Shown here piece after piece: positions 52,142 through 59,318 of a stretch of 64,000 bases of DNA. The DNA lies in the NCBI GenBank assembly GCA_965199335.1, contig CBDAQZ010000003.1, positions 434,001 through 498,000 on the forward strand. Reading direction: 5' to 3'. Numbering within the stretch: the first letter of the stretch is position 1; every line of letters starts with the position of its first letter. The notes under the pieces were generated by a model, which was given only the letters and a program-made list of their open reading frames with translations, did not search any database and was not told the origin of the DNA. The position numbers and the translations under genes were made by a program. Source of the DNA: CBDAQV01 sp965199335 (GTDB lineage: Bacteria > Pseudomonadota > Alphaproteobacteria > CALMVH01).

Positions 52142-54943
52142 TTAATGCGCCTTGCCCCAGTTCAGCCCGCTGCCCGCCTCGCACACCAGCGGCACGCCTA
52201 GCGCCTTGCCGTTCACGTGGGCAGCCCCCTCCATCACCGCCTTCAGCCGCGCGGCGACGGTTTCGACGTCGCCCTCAGGCACTTCCAGCACCAGTTCGTC
52301 GTGCACCTGCAGCAGCAGGCGCGCGGGCAGGTTTTCGCGGCGGATGGCGTGGTCGACGCGGATCATCGCGCGGCGCATGATGTCGGCGGCCGTGCCCTGC
52401 AGGCGGGCGTTGATCGCCTGGCGCTCGGCGGCGCTGCGGCGGGCGGGATTCTTCTCGTTGATGCCGGGCATGTGGCACTTGCGCCCGAACAGGGTTTCGA
52501 CGTAGCCGGTGCGGCGGGCGAAGGCCTTGGTTTCCTCCATGTAGGCGCGCAGCTCGGAAAAGCGGTCGAGGTACTGGCGGATATAGGTGCCCGCCTGCGA
52601 CGACGATATGCCCAGCTGCTGCGCCAGGCCGAAGCCGCTGATGCCGTAGATGATGCCGAAATTGATCGCCTTGGCGGCGCGGCGCAGGTCGGCGGTCATG
52701 TCGGCCATCGGCACTTCGAAGACCTGGCTCGCGGTCAACGCGTGGATGTCGTCGCCGTTCCGGAACGCCTGGACCAGCGCCGTGATGCCCGCGATCTCCG
52801 CCGCCAGCCGCAGCTCGATCTGGCTGTAGTCGATCGATAGCAGGCGGTGCCCGTCCTCGGCGATGAAGGCGCGGCGGATCTCGCGCCCCTCCTCCGTCCG
52901 GATCGGGATGTTCTGCAGGTTGGGCGCGGTCGACGACAGGCGGCCGGTATTGGTCGCCGCCAGCGAATAGCTGGTATGCACGCGGCCGGTCCGCGGCTGG
53001 ATCTCGTTCTGCAGCGAGTCGGTATAGGTGTTCTTCAGCTTCGCCGTCTGGCGCCATTCCAGCACCTTGCCGACGATCTCGTGCCCCGCCTCGGCCAGCG
53101 GCTCCAGGATGCTGGCATCGGTCGACCATTCGCCGGTCTTGGTCTTGCGACCGCCCTCCAGCTTCAGCTCGCCGAACAGCACCTCGCCCAGCTGCTTGGG
53201 GCTGCCGATGTTGAACGGCCGGCCCGCCTTTTCCGAAATCTCGCCCTCAAGCCGCGCCAGCCGCTCGGCGAAGCGCGCCGACAGGTCGCGCAGCGTGGCG
53301 ACATCGACCTTGATGCCGTTGCGCTCCATGTCGGCAACCACGGGCACCAGCGGGCGCTCGAAGGTCTCGTACAGGGTCACCATGCGCTCGGGCACCAGGC
53401 GGTTGCGCAGCAGGCCGTGCAGGCGCAGCGCCATGTCCGCTTCCTCGGCGGCGAAGGGCATCGCCTTTTCCGGCGCGACGCGCTCGATCGTCAGCTTGGC
53501 CTTGCCGCTGCCGATCACCTCGGCGAACGGGATCGTGGTGTGGCTCAGCATCGCCTCGGCCAGCTCGGGCAGGCTGTTGCCGCGCGTCGTGCCGTCCAGC
53601 GCGTAGGACAGCAGCTGCACGTCGTCGTACGGCGTCAGCAGCAGGTGCAGCGCGTGCAGGACCTGCGACAGGGCCTTCAGGTTATGCCCGATCTTGAGCA
53701 CCGCCCTGTCGGCCAGCAGCGGACGCAGCCGGTCGGCGCCGTCGGCCAGCGCAATCTGTTTCGGCGCCGGCGTGAAGTCCAGCGTGTCGCCCCCGATCGC
53801 CTCGGGCGCGATGTGGCAGAACGGGATGTAGCACGCCTGCCCCGGCGCCACCGCCAGCGACAGTCCGACCAGCTGCGATGCGCAGGCGCAATCGGCATCG
53901 AAGAACGCGGTGAGCGCCACGTGGCCCTTGTCCCGCGCCAACGCGATCCAATGGTCCAGCGCCGCCAGCGTATCGACCAGCTGGTACTGCGCAGCGGGGG
54001 CGGCCTCCAGCGTGGTCTCCAGCGGCTCGAACGGCACTTCGAAGAATTCGGCATCGGGTAGCGGCGCGACGGGGCGTATGCCCTGCGCCTCCAGCCGCGC
54101 GATGATGGCGCGGAAGCCCTGCTGGCGGCAGAAGGCGATCAGCCGGTCGGGATCGAACGGATGCACCACCAGGTCTTCCAGCGCCGCCGGCACCGGCACG
54201 TTGCAATCCAGCTCGACCAGCCGCCGCGACAGCCGCGCCTGCTCGGCATACTGGATCAGCGATTCACGCCGCTTGTCCTGCTTGATCGTATGGGCGTTGG
54301 CCAGCAGCGTTTCCAGATCGCCGAACTCGCCGATCAGCTGCGCCGCCGTCTTGGGCCCGATGCCCGGCACGCCCGGAACGTTGTCGACGCTGTCGCCGAT
54401 CAGCGCCTGGACCTCGATCATCTTGTCGGGCAGCACGCCGAATTTCTCGAACACCTCGTCGGGGCCGATGGTGCGGTTCTTGATCGGGTCGAACATCTCG
54501 ATCCCCTCGCGCACCAGCTGCATCAGGTCCTTGTCGGAGGAAACGATCGTCACCTCCTGCCCGCGCTCGCGCGCCAGCCGGGCGTAGGTGGCGATCAGGT
54601 CGTCCGCCTCGAACCCTTCCAGTTCAAGCGACGGCAGGCTGAACGCCGCCACCGCCTCGCGGATAATCGCGAATTGCGGGATCAGCTCGTCCGGGGCTTC
54701 GGAGCGGTTGGCCTTGTACTGGTCGTAGATGTCGTTACGGAAATTGGCGCGGCTGGCGTCGAAGATCACCGCGATCTGCCCGGCGTGGAAGTCGGTCAGC
54801 AGCTTCAGGAACATGTTGCAGAAGCCCATCACCGCATTGACCGGCGTGCCGTCGCTGGGCCGGTTGAACATCGGCAGCGCGTGGAAGGCGCGGAAGATGT
54901 AGCCCGAGCCGTCGATCAGATAGAGGCGTTTATCTGCGCTCAC
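52142..54943 (-). CDS. polA: DNA polymerase I with degenerate 3'-5' exonuclease domain
   Basis: 933 aa, GTG start overlapping the upstream stop (GTGA). The 5'-3' exonuclease domain (1-290) has LIDGSGYIFRAFHALP, SSDKDLMQLV and VPGVPGIGPKTA. The polymerase domain has DYSQIELRLAAEIA (motif A), RRAAKAINFGIIYGISGFG (O helix) and VHDELV (motif C), so both nick translation and synthesis should work. The middle domain aligns with the proofreading exonuclease but lacks its carboxylates: the DxE motif is replaced (VALTAFFDAD), the Exo II aspartate is gone (GHNLKALSQ for QNLKYDRG), and only the Exo III aspartate (AAEEADMA) remains. Proofreading is probably inactive. Confidence 0.95.
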   Translation of the reverse strand: MSADKRLYLIDGSGYIFRAFHALPMFNRPSDGTPVNAVMGFCNMFLKLLTDFHAGQIAVIFDASRANFRNDIYDQYKANRSEAPDELIPQFAIIREAVAAFSLPSLELEGFEADDLIATYARLARERGQEVTIVSSDKDLMQLVREGIEMFDPIKNRTIGPDEVFEKFGVLPDKMIEVQALIGDSVDNVPGVPGIGPKTAAQLIGEFGDLETLLANAHTIKQDKRRESLIQYAEQARLSRRLVELDCNVPVPAALEDLVVHPFDPDRLIAFCRQQGFRAIIARLEAQGIRPVAPLPDAEFFEVPFEPLETTLEAAPAAQYQLVDTLAALDHWIALARDKGHVALTAFFDADCACASQLVGLSLAVAPGQACYIPFCHIAPEAIGGDTLDFTPAPKQIALADGADRLRPLLADRAVLKIGHNLKALSQVLHALHLLLTPYDDVQLLSYALDGTTRGNSLPELAEAMLSHTTIPFAEVIGSGKAKLTIERVAPEKAMPFAAEEADMALRLHGLLRNRLVPERMVTLYETFERPLVPVVADMERNGIKVDVATLRDLSARFAERLARLEGEISEKAGRPFNIGSPKQLGEVLFGELKLEGGRKTKTGEWSTDASILEPLAEAGHEIVGKVLEWRQTAKLKNTYTDSLQNEIQPRTGRVHTSYSLAATNTGRLSSTAPNLQNIPIRTEEGREIRRAFIAEDGHRLLSIDYSQIELRLAAEIAGITALVQAFRNGDDIHALTASQVFEVPMADMTADLRRAAKAINFGIIYGISGFGLAQQLGISSSQAGTYIRQYLDRFSELRAYMEETKAFARRTGYVETLFGRKCHMPGINEKNPARRSAAERQAINARLQGTAADIMRRAMIRVDHAIRRENLPARLLLQVHDELVLEVPEGDVETVAARLKAVMEGAAHVNGKALGVPLVCEAGSGLNWGKAH

Positions 54944-55251
54944 GACCCGGCCCCGTGCGCGGCCAGCGCGGCGTTGTAGGCATCGACCGTCTGGTGCATC
55001 AGCACCAGCGCGCGGGCGTAATCGTCATAGGCAGCCTTCGCCTCCAGCGGCTTCAGCCCCGTCGCCTCGTCCTTGACGCATGACATGTAGCCGTCGAGCG
55101 CGCGTACATAGATCACCACAGCCTGCCGCGATTCGCCGAATATCCGGGTCGATGCCGCCGGGTCGGGGATGTAGGGCGGCAAGGGCGAGATACAGGCGGC
55201 GTGGGCGGACAGTGCGCACAGGGTCATGGCCAGGACGAAGACAAATCTCAT
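54940..55251 (-). CDS. Small secreted protein of unknown function, 103 aa
   Basis: MRFVFVLAMTLCALSAHAA is a Sec signal peptide cleaved after residue 18-19. The mature part of about 84 residues is helical, starts CISPLPPYIPDPAASTRIFG and has a second cysteine (YMSCVKDEATGL), which could form a disulphide in the periplasm. No family recognised. Its stop overlaps the polA start by 4 nt, so it is cotranscribed with polA even though a functional link is not evident. Confidence 0.7.
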   Translation of the reverse strand: MRFVFVLAMTLCALSAHAACISPLPPYIPDPAASTRIFGESRQAVVIYVRALDGYMSCVKDEATGLKPLEAKAAYDDYARALVLMHQTVDAYNAALAAHGAGS

Positions 55252-55315
55252 CCCGCTCAGTTAAGCCATAGTCCGCAGGCCTGCAACCTGACGCGATTCA
55301 TTAAATACAATTTCA

Positions 55316-55344
55316 TTGCGTAAATATTGCGGATTTGTTAGATA
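55316..55344 (+). promoter_or_regulatory. Promoter candidate TTGCGT-N17-TAGATA
   Basis: TTGCGT (55316-55321) and TAGATA (55339-55344) are 17 bp apart in the AT-rich gap between two divergent genes, ending 21 bp before the ATG at 55366. A GGGAG ribosome-binding site follows at 55353-55357. Confidence 0.4.
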
Positions 55345-55365
55345 CCCCATCAGGGAGAATGATAA

Positions 55366-55770
55366 ATGTCAGACGCTGCACTCATCACGCCGAATGAAGA
55401 CGGCACGCATAACGCCCCCACGCAGATGATATGGGCCTTGTGCACGGGCAGGATAACCGAGTTTTCCTACAGGCGCGAAGATGCCGAAGCCTTGCTGGAT
55501 GTCATGTTGCCTGGAGAGCTTCCCGCGAATCGTACCCAGCTGAACCATTTGTACCGCGGCATAAGAACATCGGCCGTGGCAATGGATCATCGTGCCGAAT
55601 TCCACGCGTTGTATCCCCAAGTGGCCGTTTGCACGGCGGAAGACGACGCCGTCCTGGTTGCCGGGCCTTCGCTGGTCGTAAGGCCGCTGGCCGGATTCGC
55701 CATATCTCTTGCCGATGCGATCGGCCCCCTGGCGTCACGCGATCGCGGCGAGCAGCTGCGCGCCAGCTAG
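55366..55770 (+). CDS. Hypothetical protein, 134 aa
   Basis: MSDAALITPNEDGTHNAPTQ ... is soluble with no signal peptide. It has a helix-rich middle (REDAEALLDVMLPGELPAN) and a strand-rich end (AEDDAVLVAGPSLVVRPLAG). No family recognised. It has its own ribosome-binding site and a candidate promoter and faces the zinc-finger gene convergently, 14 bp away. Confidence 0.65.
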   Translation: MSDAALITPNEDGTHNAPTQMIWALCTGRITEFSYRREDAEALLDVMLPGELPANRTQLNHLYRGIRTSAVAMDHRAEFHALYPQVAVCTAEDDAVLVAGPSLVVRPLAGFAISLADAIGPLASRDRGEQLRAS

Positions 55771-55784
55771 ACTCTACGCCAGCA

Positions 55785-55961
55785 TCAATGAGCGGCGGTC
55801 GCAGCGCTTTCGCCGAGCTGGAAGTGACGACCGCAATAGGGGCATTCGATCGCCGGCTTGTCGGCCAGCGACAGATAGACTTTCGGGTGGCCCAGCGCCC
55901 CACCGCCGCCATCGCAAGACGGGCGGGTGGTTTCGACGGTGATGATTTCTTTCGGCTTCAT
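55785..55961 (-). CDS. zf-CHCC zinc-finger mini-protein, 58 aa
   Basis: A short frame from ATG 55961 encodes MKPKEIITVETTRPSCDGGG, then ALGHPKVYLSLADK and IECPYCGRHFQL. Spacing of Cys, His, Cys, Cys (CDGGGGALGH...CPYC) is that of the zf-CHCC family, which includes the accessory subunit NDUFS6 of respiratory complex I in mitochondria and free-standing homologues in alphaproteobacteria. It binds one zinc ion and probably assists complex I assembly or activity. A confident call despite its length. Confidence 0.88.
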   Translation of the reverse strand: MKPKEIITVETTRPSCDGGGGALGHPKVYLSLADKPAIECPYCGRHFQLGESAATAAH

Positions 55962-56020
55962 GCGCGGCAGAATAGCCGAACCGGCGCTTTGTTCAAACGG
56001 GTTTTCATAGCAATCCGCTT

Positions 56021-56078
56021 GTCATGTTGAACGAAGTGAAGCATCTCAAGTGAGATTCTTCGTTGCGCTCAGAATGAC
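56021..56078. repeat. Long imperfect hairpin repeat, GTCATG...GAATGAC
   Basis: The 58 bp form an inverted repeat around 56048-56051: GTCATGTTGAACGAAGTGAAG on one side and CTTCGTTGCGCTCAGAATGAC on the other (shown in part), with CATCTCA/TGAGAT near the centre. It is of the well-known class of intergenic repeats with GTCAT ends found across bacteria. It lies 13 bp before the ATG at 56092 and could fold into a hairpin in that mRNA leader. Confidence 0.7.
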
Positions 56079-56091
56079 AGGGATATTAGGC

Positions 56092-57345
56092 ATGAGATAT
56101 TTACTGCTTGCCTGCCTCTTGTTCGCCGTCCTGCCCGCCCATGCCGGCGACCTGCCAAGCTGGCTGGCGCAGCGGCTGGATGCGATTACACCAATCAGCG
56201 CGCCGGCCTTCATCGCCAGCTACGACGTACAGCCGGACAAGACGGTGTTCGACAAGGCCAACGCCAATGCCGCCTTCACATATGACGAGTCGCTGGCGAT
56301 CTGCGCCTACCTCGCCAGCGGCGATATCGCCCATGCGCGGCGGATCGGCGATGCGCTGCTATGGGCGCAGGATCACGACCGCTTCTACCACGATGGCCGG
56401 CTGCGCAACGCCTATGCGGCGGGGCTGGCGATCGACAATCCGGTGAAGCTGCCGGGTTATTGGGATGCGGACAAGAAGCAGTGGATCGAGGATGGCTATC
56501 AGGCCGGCAGCGCCACCGGCAACAACGCCTGGGCCGGGATCGCGCTGATGCGCCTATCGCTGGCCAGCGGCGACCAGCGTTACGCCGAGGGTGCGCGGCG
56601 CATCGGCCATTGGCTGGTTGGCATTGCCCCCGATTGGAACACCGACAGCGCCGGAGTTCTGGGCCTGCGCGGCGGGTTTGAGGATTTCGAGACCAATCCC
56701 ACCACCCTCACCTGGCGCTCGACCGAGCATAACGTGGACGCGCTGGCGCTGTTCCGGCTGCTGAGCAAAGCCTATCCCAAGGACGGTTTCGATATGGGTA
56801 TCAGTGAGACATCAGGCTTTTTAAGGCGAATGTGGAGCGGCAAGCGGTTCGAGGTCGGCACCACCGCCGATGGCAAGACGGTCAACAAGGCCTATTCGGC
56901 GCTGGACGCGCAAATCCTGCCGCTGCTGGCTTCGCCACTGAGTATCTTTGAGTTTGATAACAATGCGTTTCAGAAAGCCCTGTCCTACGCCCAGCAAGTG
57001 CATGGCGTGCCGGGTGGCTTCGATTACACCGACAAGCACGATGGCGTCTGGGCGGAGGGCACGGCGCAGGCGGCGCTGCTGTACCGCGTGATGGGCAACA
57101 GCAAGGAGGCAGATGCCTTGATCACCGTCCGGAAGAGAGATGCCGGCCCCGATGGCGGCATCTACACCGTTCAGGGCATCGACGGCGCGCTGCTTGCGCA
57201 ACTATCGACCGGATTGCAGCTCGGCAATGGCGGCAAGGGTGAGCCCTGGGCCTATTATCGCCGCGTCGCCGTAGCGCCCGTTGCCTGGCTGATCATGGCG
57301 GAGAATGGCTATAATCCGCTTGCCGCGCCTGTGCTCGCGCCCTAG
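56092..57345 (+). CDS. Secreted helical-barrel protein, possible glycoside hydrolase
   Basis: 417 aa from ATG 56092. MRYLLLACLLFAVLPAHAGD is a Sec signal peptide. The mature protein repeats helical hairpins with GNNAWAGIALMRLSLASGDQ, YAEGARRIGHWLVG and STEHNVDALALFRLL, typical of (alpha/alpha)6 six-hairpin folds used by many glycanases and epimerases. Acidic residues such as NVDAL and DDKHDGVWAEG (here TDKHDGVWAEG) could be catalytic. I cannot assign a family or substrate. It precedes ccmC by 8 bp on the same strand and may share its promoter; the connection is probably only positional. Confidence 0.72.
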   Translation: MRYLLLACLLFAVLPAHAGDLPSWLAQRLDAITPISAPAFIASYDVQPDKTVFDKANANAAFTYDESLAICAYLASGDIAHARRIGDALLWAQDHDRFYHDGRLRNAYAAGLAIDNPVKLPGYWDADKKQWIEDGYQAGSATGNNAWAGIALMRLSLASGDQRYAEGARRIGHWLVGIAPDWNTDSAGVLGLRGGFEDFETNPTTLTWRSTEHNVDALALFRLLSKAYPKDGFDMGISETSGFLRRMWSGKRFEVGTTADGKTVNKAYSALDAQILPLLASPLSIFEFDNNAFQKALSYAQQVHGVPGGFDYTDKHDGVWAEGTAQAALLYRVMGNSKEADALITVRKRDAGPDGGIYTVQGIDGALLAQLSTGLQLGNGGKGEPWAYYRRVAVAPVAWLIMAENGYNPLAAPVLAP

Positions 57346-57353
57346 TTTCCGGC

Positions 57354-58079
57354 ATGGCATTTCCCACCCTTACGGCCCTCGCCAGGCCGCGTGCTTTCCA
57401 GCGCGTTTCTCGGCGCGTGCGGCCCGTGGCGGCGGCCGTTGCCTTTCTGCTGTTCGTCGCCGGCCTGTGGTTCGCGCTGGTCGCCTCGCCGCCCGACTAC
57501 CAGCAGGGCGAGGCGGTGCGCATCATGTATGTCCATGTCCCGGCCGCCTGGATGGCGATGATGGTCTATGCCGCGATGGCGGTGTCGGCGTTGGTCGGAT
57601 TCGTGTGGCGTCATCCGCTGGCCGACGTCTTCACCAGATCGGCCGCCCCCCTGGGCGCTGTGTTCACCGCCATCTGCCTGATAACCGGCAGCCTGTGGGG
57701 CGAGCCGATGTGGGGCACGTGGTGGGTGTGGGACGCGCGCCTGACCAGCGTGCTGGTGCTGTTCTTCCTGTATATCGGCTATATCGAGCTGACCCGCGCC
57801 TTCGACGATCCCGCCCGGGGCCTGCGCGCGGGGTCGATCCTGGTGATGATCGGCGCGGTCAACCTGCCGATCATCAAGTTCTCGGTCGAATGGTGGAACA
57901 CGCTGCACCAGCCCGCCAGCATCCTGCGCCTCGACGGCCCCACCATGCCGATGGTCATGCTGCGTCCGCTGTTCATCATGGGCGGCGCCTATCTGTGCCT
58001 GTTCGTCGCGCTGGTGCTGATGCGCATGGAGACCGAACTGCTGGCCCGGCGCATCAGGCAGAAACGGATGGCGCGATGA
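57354..58079 (+). CDS. ccmC: Cytochrome c maturation protein CcmC (haem exporter subunit)
   Basis: 241 aa with six membrane helices. The tryptophan-rich WWD segment is WGTWWVWDARLTS in a periplasmic loop, and histidines in LYVH-like MYVHVPAAW and NTLHQPASI are placed to ligate haem. CcmC transfers haem to CcmE in System I cytochrome c maturation. It begins the ccmC-D-E-F-G-H-I run in this window; ccmA and ccmB are not present here and must lie elsewhere. Confidence 0.94.
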   Translation: MAFPTLTALARPRAFQRVSRRVRPVAAAVAFLLFVAGLWFALVASPPDYQQGEAVRIMYVHVPAAWMAMMVYAAMAVSALVGFVWRHPLADVFTRSAAPLGAVFTAICLITGSLWGEPMWGTWWVWDARLTSVLVLFFLYIGYIELTRAFDDPARGLRAGSILVMIGAVNLPIIKFSVEWWNTLHQPASILRLDGPTMPMVMLRPLFIMGGAYLCLFVALVLMRMETELLARRIRQKRMAR

Positions 58080-58243
58080 CCCTGCAGATTGTCGCGCATT
58101 TCTTCGCGATGGACGGGTACGCAGCCTATATCTGGCCGGCCTATGGCGTCGCCGCCTTCGGCCTGATCGGCATCACCGTTACCTCGCTGCTTGGCCTGCG
58201 CAGACGACAGCGCGAGGCCGCGGCGCTGGGCGAAGAGGAATGA
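58076..58243 (+). CDS. ccmD: Haem exporter accessory protein CcmD
   Basis: 55 aa from ATG 58076, overlapping the ccmC stop by 4 nt. One membrane helix (YGVAAFGLIGITVTSLLGL) is preceded by YAAYIWPAY and followed by RRRQREAAA; this is the expected layout of the small CcmD protein that stabilises CcmC and releases holo-CcmE. Too short to be predicted by length alone, but its position between ccmC and ccmE, with 4-nt overlaps at both ends, makes it certain enough. Confidence 0.93.
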   Translation: MTLQIVAHFFAMDGYAAYIWPAYGVAAFGLIGITVTSLLGLRRRQREAAALGEEE

Positions 58244-58707
58244 CACGCAAGCAGCGCCGCCTGACCATGATCGGGCTGTGCGCGCTGGGGATCGGCACGG
58301 CGGCGGTGCTGAGCGCGACTGCGTTCCGGGATACGCTGGTGTTCTTCTATAGCCCGTCCGACATCGCCGCCAACGGCACGCGCCCGGGCGAGATGTTCCG
58401 GCTGGGCGGCATGGTGGAGAAGGGCAGCGTGCAACACAGCGGCGACCATGTCGCCTTCGCCGTCACCGATTTCAAGAAGACGTTGCCTGTGACCTATACC
58501 GGCATCCTGCCCGACCTGTTCCGCGAGGGCCAGGGCGTGGTGGCGCAGGGCCGGCTGGGGGATGACGGCATCTTCCAAGCCGACACGATCCTGGCCAAGC
58601 ACGACGAGCGCTACATGCCGCCCGAAGTGGCGCGCGCCATCGGCAAGCCGGGATCGGAGCATCACGAGACCGATACGCTGGTGGAAGGCGGAAGGCACGA
58701 AAATTGA
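58240..58707 (+). CDS. ccmE: Periplasmic haem chaperone CcmE
   Basis: 155 aa, N-terminal membrane anchor (about residues 8-27), then an OB-fold domain. The haem-binding histidine is in LAKHDERYMPPE, with GILPDLFREGQGVVAQG and GMVEKGSVQH as family markers. CcmE binds haem covalently through this histidine and passes it to the CcmF/H complex. It is coupled to ccmD by a 4-nt overlap. After it the operon is interrupted by a TA pair. Confidence 0.95.
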   Translation: MTRKQRRLTMIGLCALGIGTAAVLSATAFRDTLVFFYSPSDIAANGTRPGEMFRLGGMVEKGSVQHSGDHVAFAVTDFKKTLPVTYTGILPDLFREGQGVVAQGRLGDDGIFQADTILAKHDERYMPPEVARAIGKPGSEHHETDTLVEGGRHEN

Positions 58708-58738
58708 CAGAATCAGCCAAAGCGACTACTTTTTACTT

Positions 58739-59029
58739 ATGGAAATCCATCTTACGCCCGAACTGGAAACTTTTATCTGCGAGGGTATAGAAAGCGGTCG
58801 TTTTTCAGATGTGCAAACCGCACTCATGGAGGGCCTCAACCTTCTTCGAGAGCAGAATAATAACTTTGAAAGACTGCACATAGACGTTCAAATCGGCATG
58901 GATGACATCGAGAACGGCCGGTTTCGTACAATGGATGCGGCCTATCTCGAAGGATTTGGTGAACAATTGAAACAACGAGGAATGTCACGACTGTTCGGTT
59001 CCAAATCTCGCTCCGACCATGAGGATTAG
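58739..59029 (+). CDS. ParD-like (CC2985-type) antitoxin
   Basis: 96 aa from ATG 58739. LTPELETFICEGIESGRFSD is the ribbon-helix-helix N-terminus of ParD/CC2985-type antitoxins, followed by VQTALMEGLNLLREQNN and a variable C-terminal arm that wraps the toxin (DIENGRFRTMDAAYLEGFG). It should bind and neutralise the ParE-like product of the next gene, which it overlaps by 11 nt, and repress its own promoter. Its base composition is lower in GC than the ccm genes on both sides, indicating insertion. Confidence 0.85.
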   Translation: MEIHLTPELETFICEGIESGRFSDVQTALMEGLNLLREQNNNFERLHIDVQIGMDDIENGRFRTMDAAYLEGFGEQLKQRGMSRLFGSKSRSDHED

Positions 59030-59303
59030 CTGGACAGAAACTGCTGAACAGGACCTTACCGAGATTTGGGACTACATAGCTGTTCAGTCAGGAAACGTTC
59101 GTGGGGCGAACGGGGTAATCGATGTCATCATAAAACTTGTTACCTTGATAGCCGACCATCCTGGAATTGGCAGGCTGCGCGAAGATCTGGTTTCGGGCTT
59201 GCAAAGCATAACAACAGGAAATCACGTTCTATTTTATAAGCAAATCGAAACAACGCTGTTCATAGTCCGCGCCTTGACGGCAGACGCGATCCGCGCAGGT
59301 TGA
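59019..59303 (+). CDS. ParE/RelE-family toxin
   Basis: 94 aa: MRISWTETAEQDLTEIWDYI, GIGRLREDLVSGLQSITTGN, HVLFYKQIETTLFIVRAL are characteristic of ParE toxins, which inhibit DNA gyrase, and of the wider RelE/ParE fold. The antitoxin gene ends inside its start. The pair lies between ccmE and ccmF in the same orientation, so ccmFGHI expression may depend on a promoter within or downstream of the module. Confidence 0.86.
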   Translation: MRISWTETAEQDLTEIWDYIAVQSGNVRGANGVIDVIIKLVTLIADHPGIGRLREDLVSGLQSITTGNHVLFYKQIETTLFIVRALTADAIRAG

Positions 59304-59318
59304 TGGAGCAGCATAAAG

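Noticed and set aside
52847..54061. Long plus-strand open frame opposite polA
   Set aside because: Antisense shadow with arginine/glutamine/leucine-rich low-complexity translation and no ribosome-binding site.
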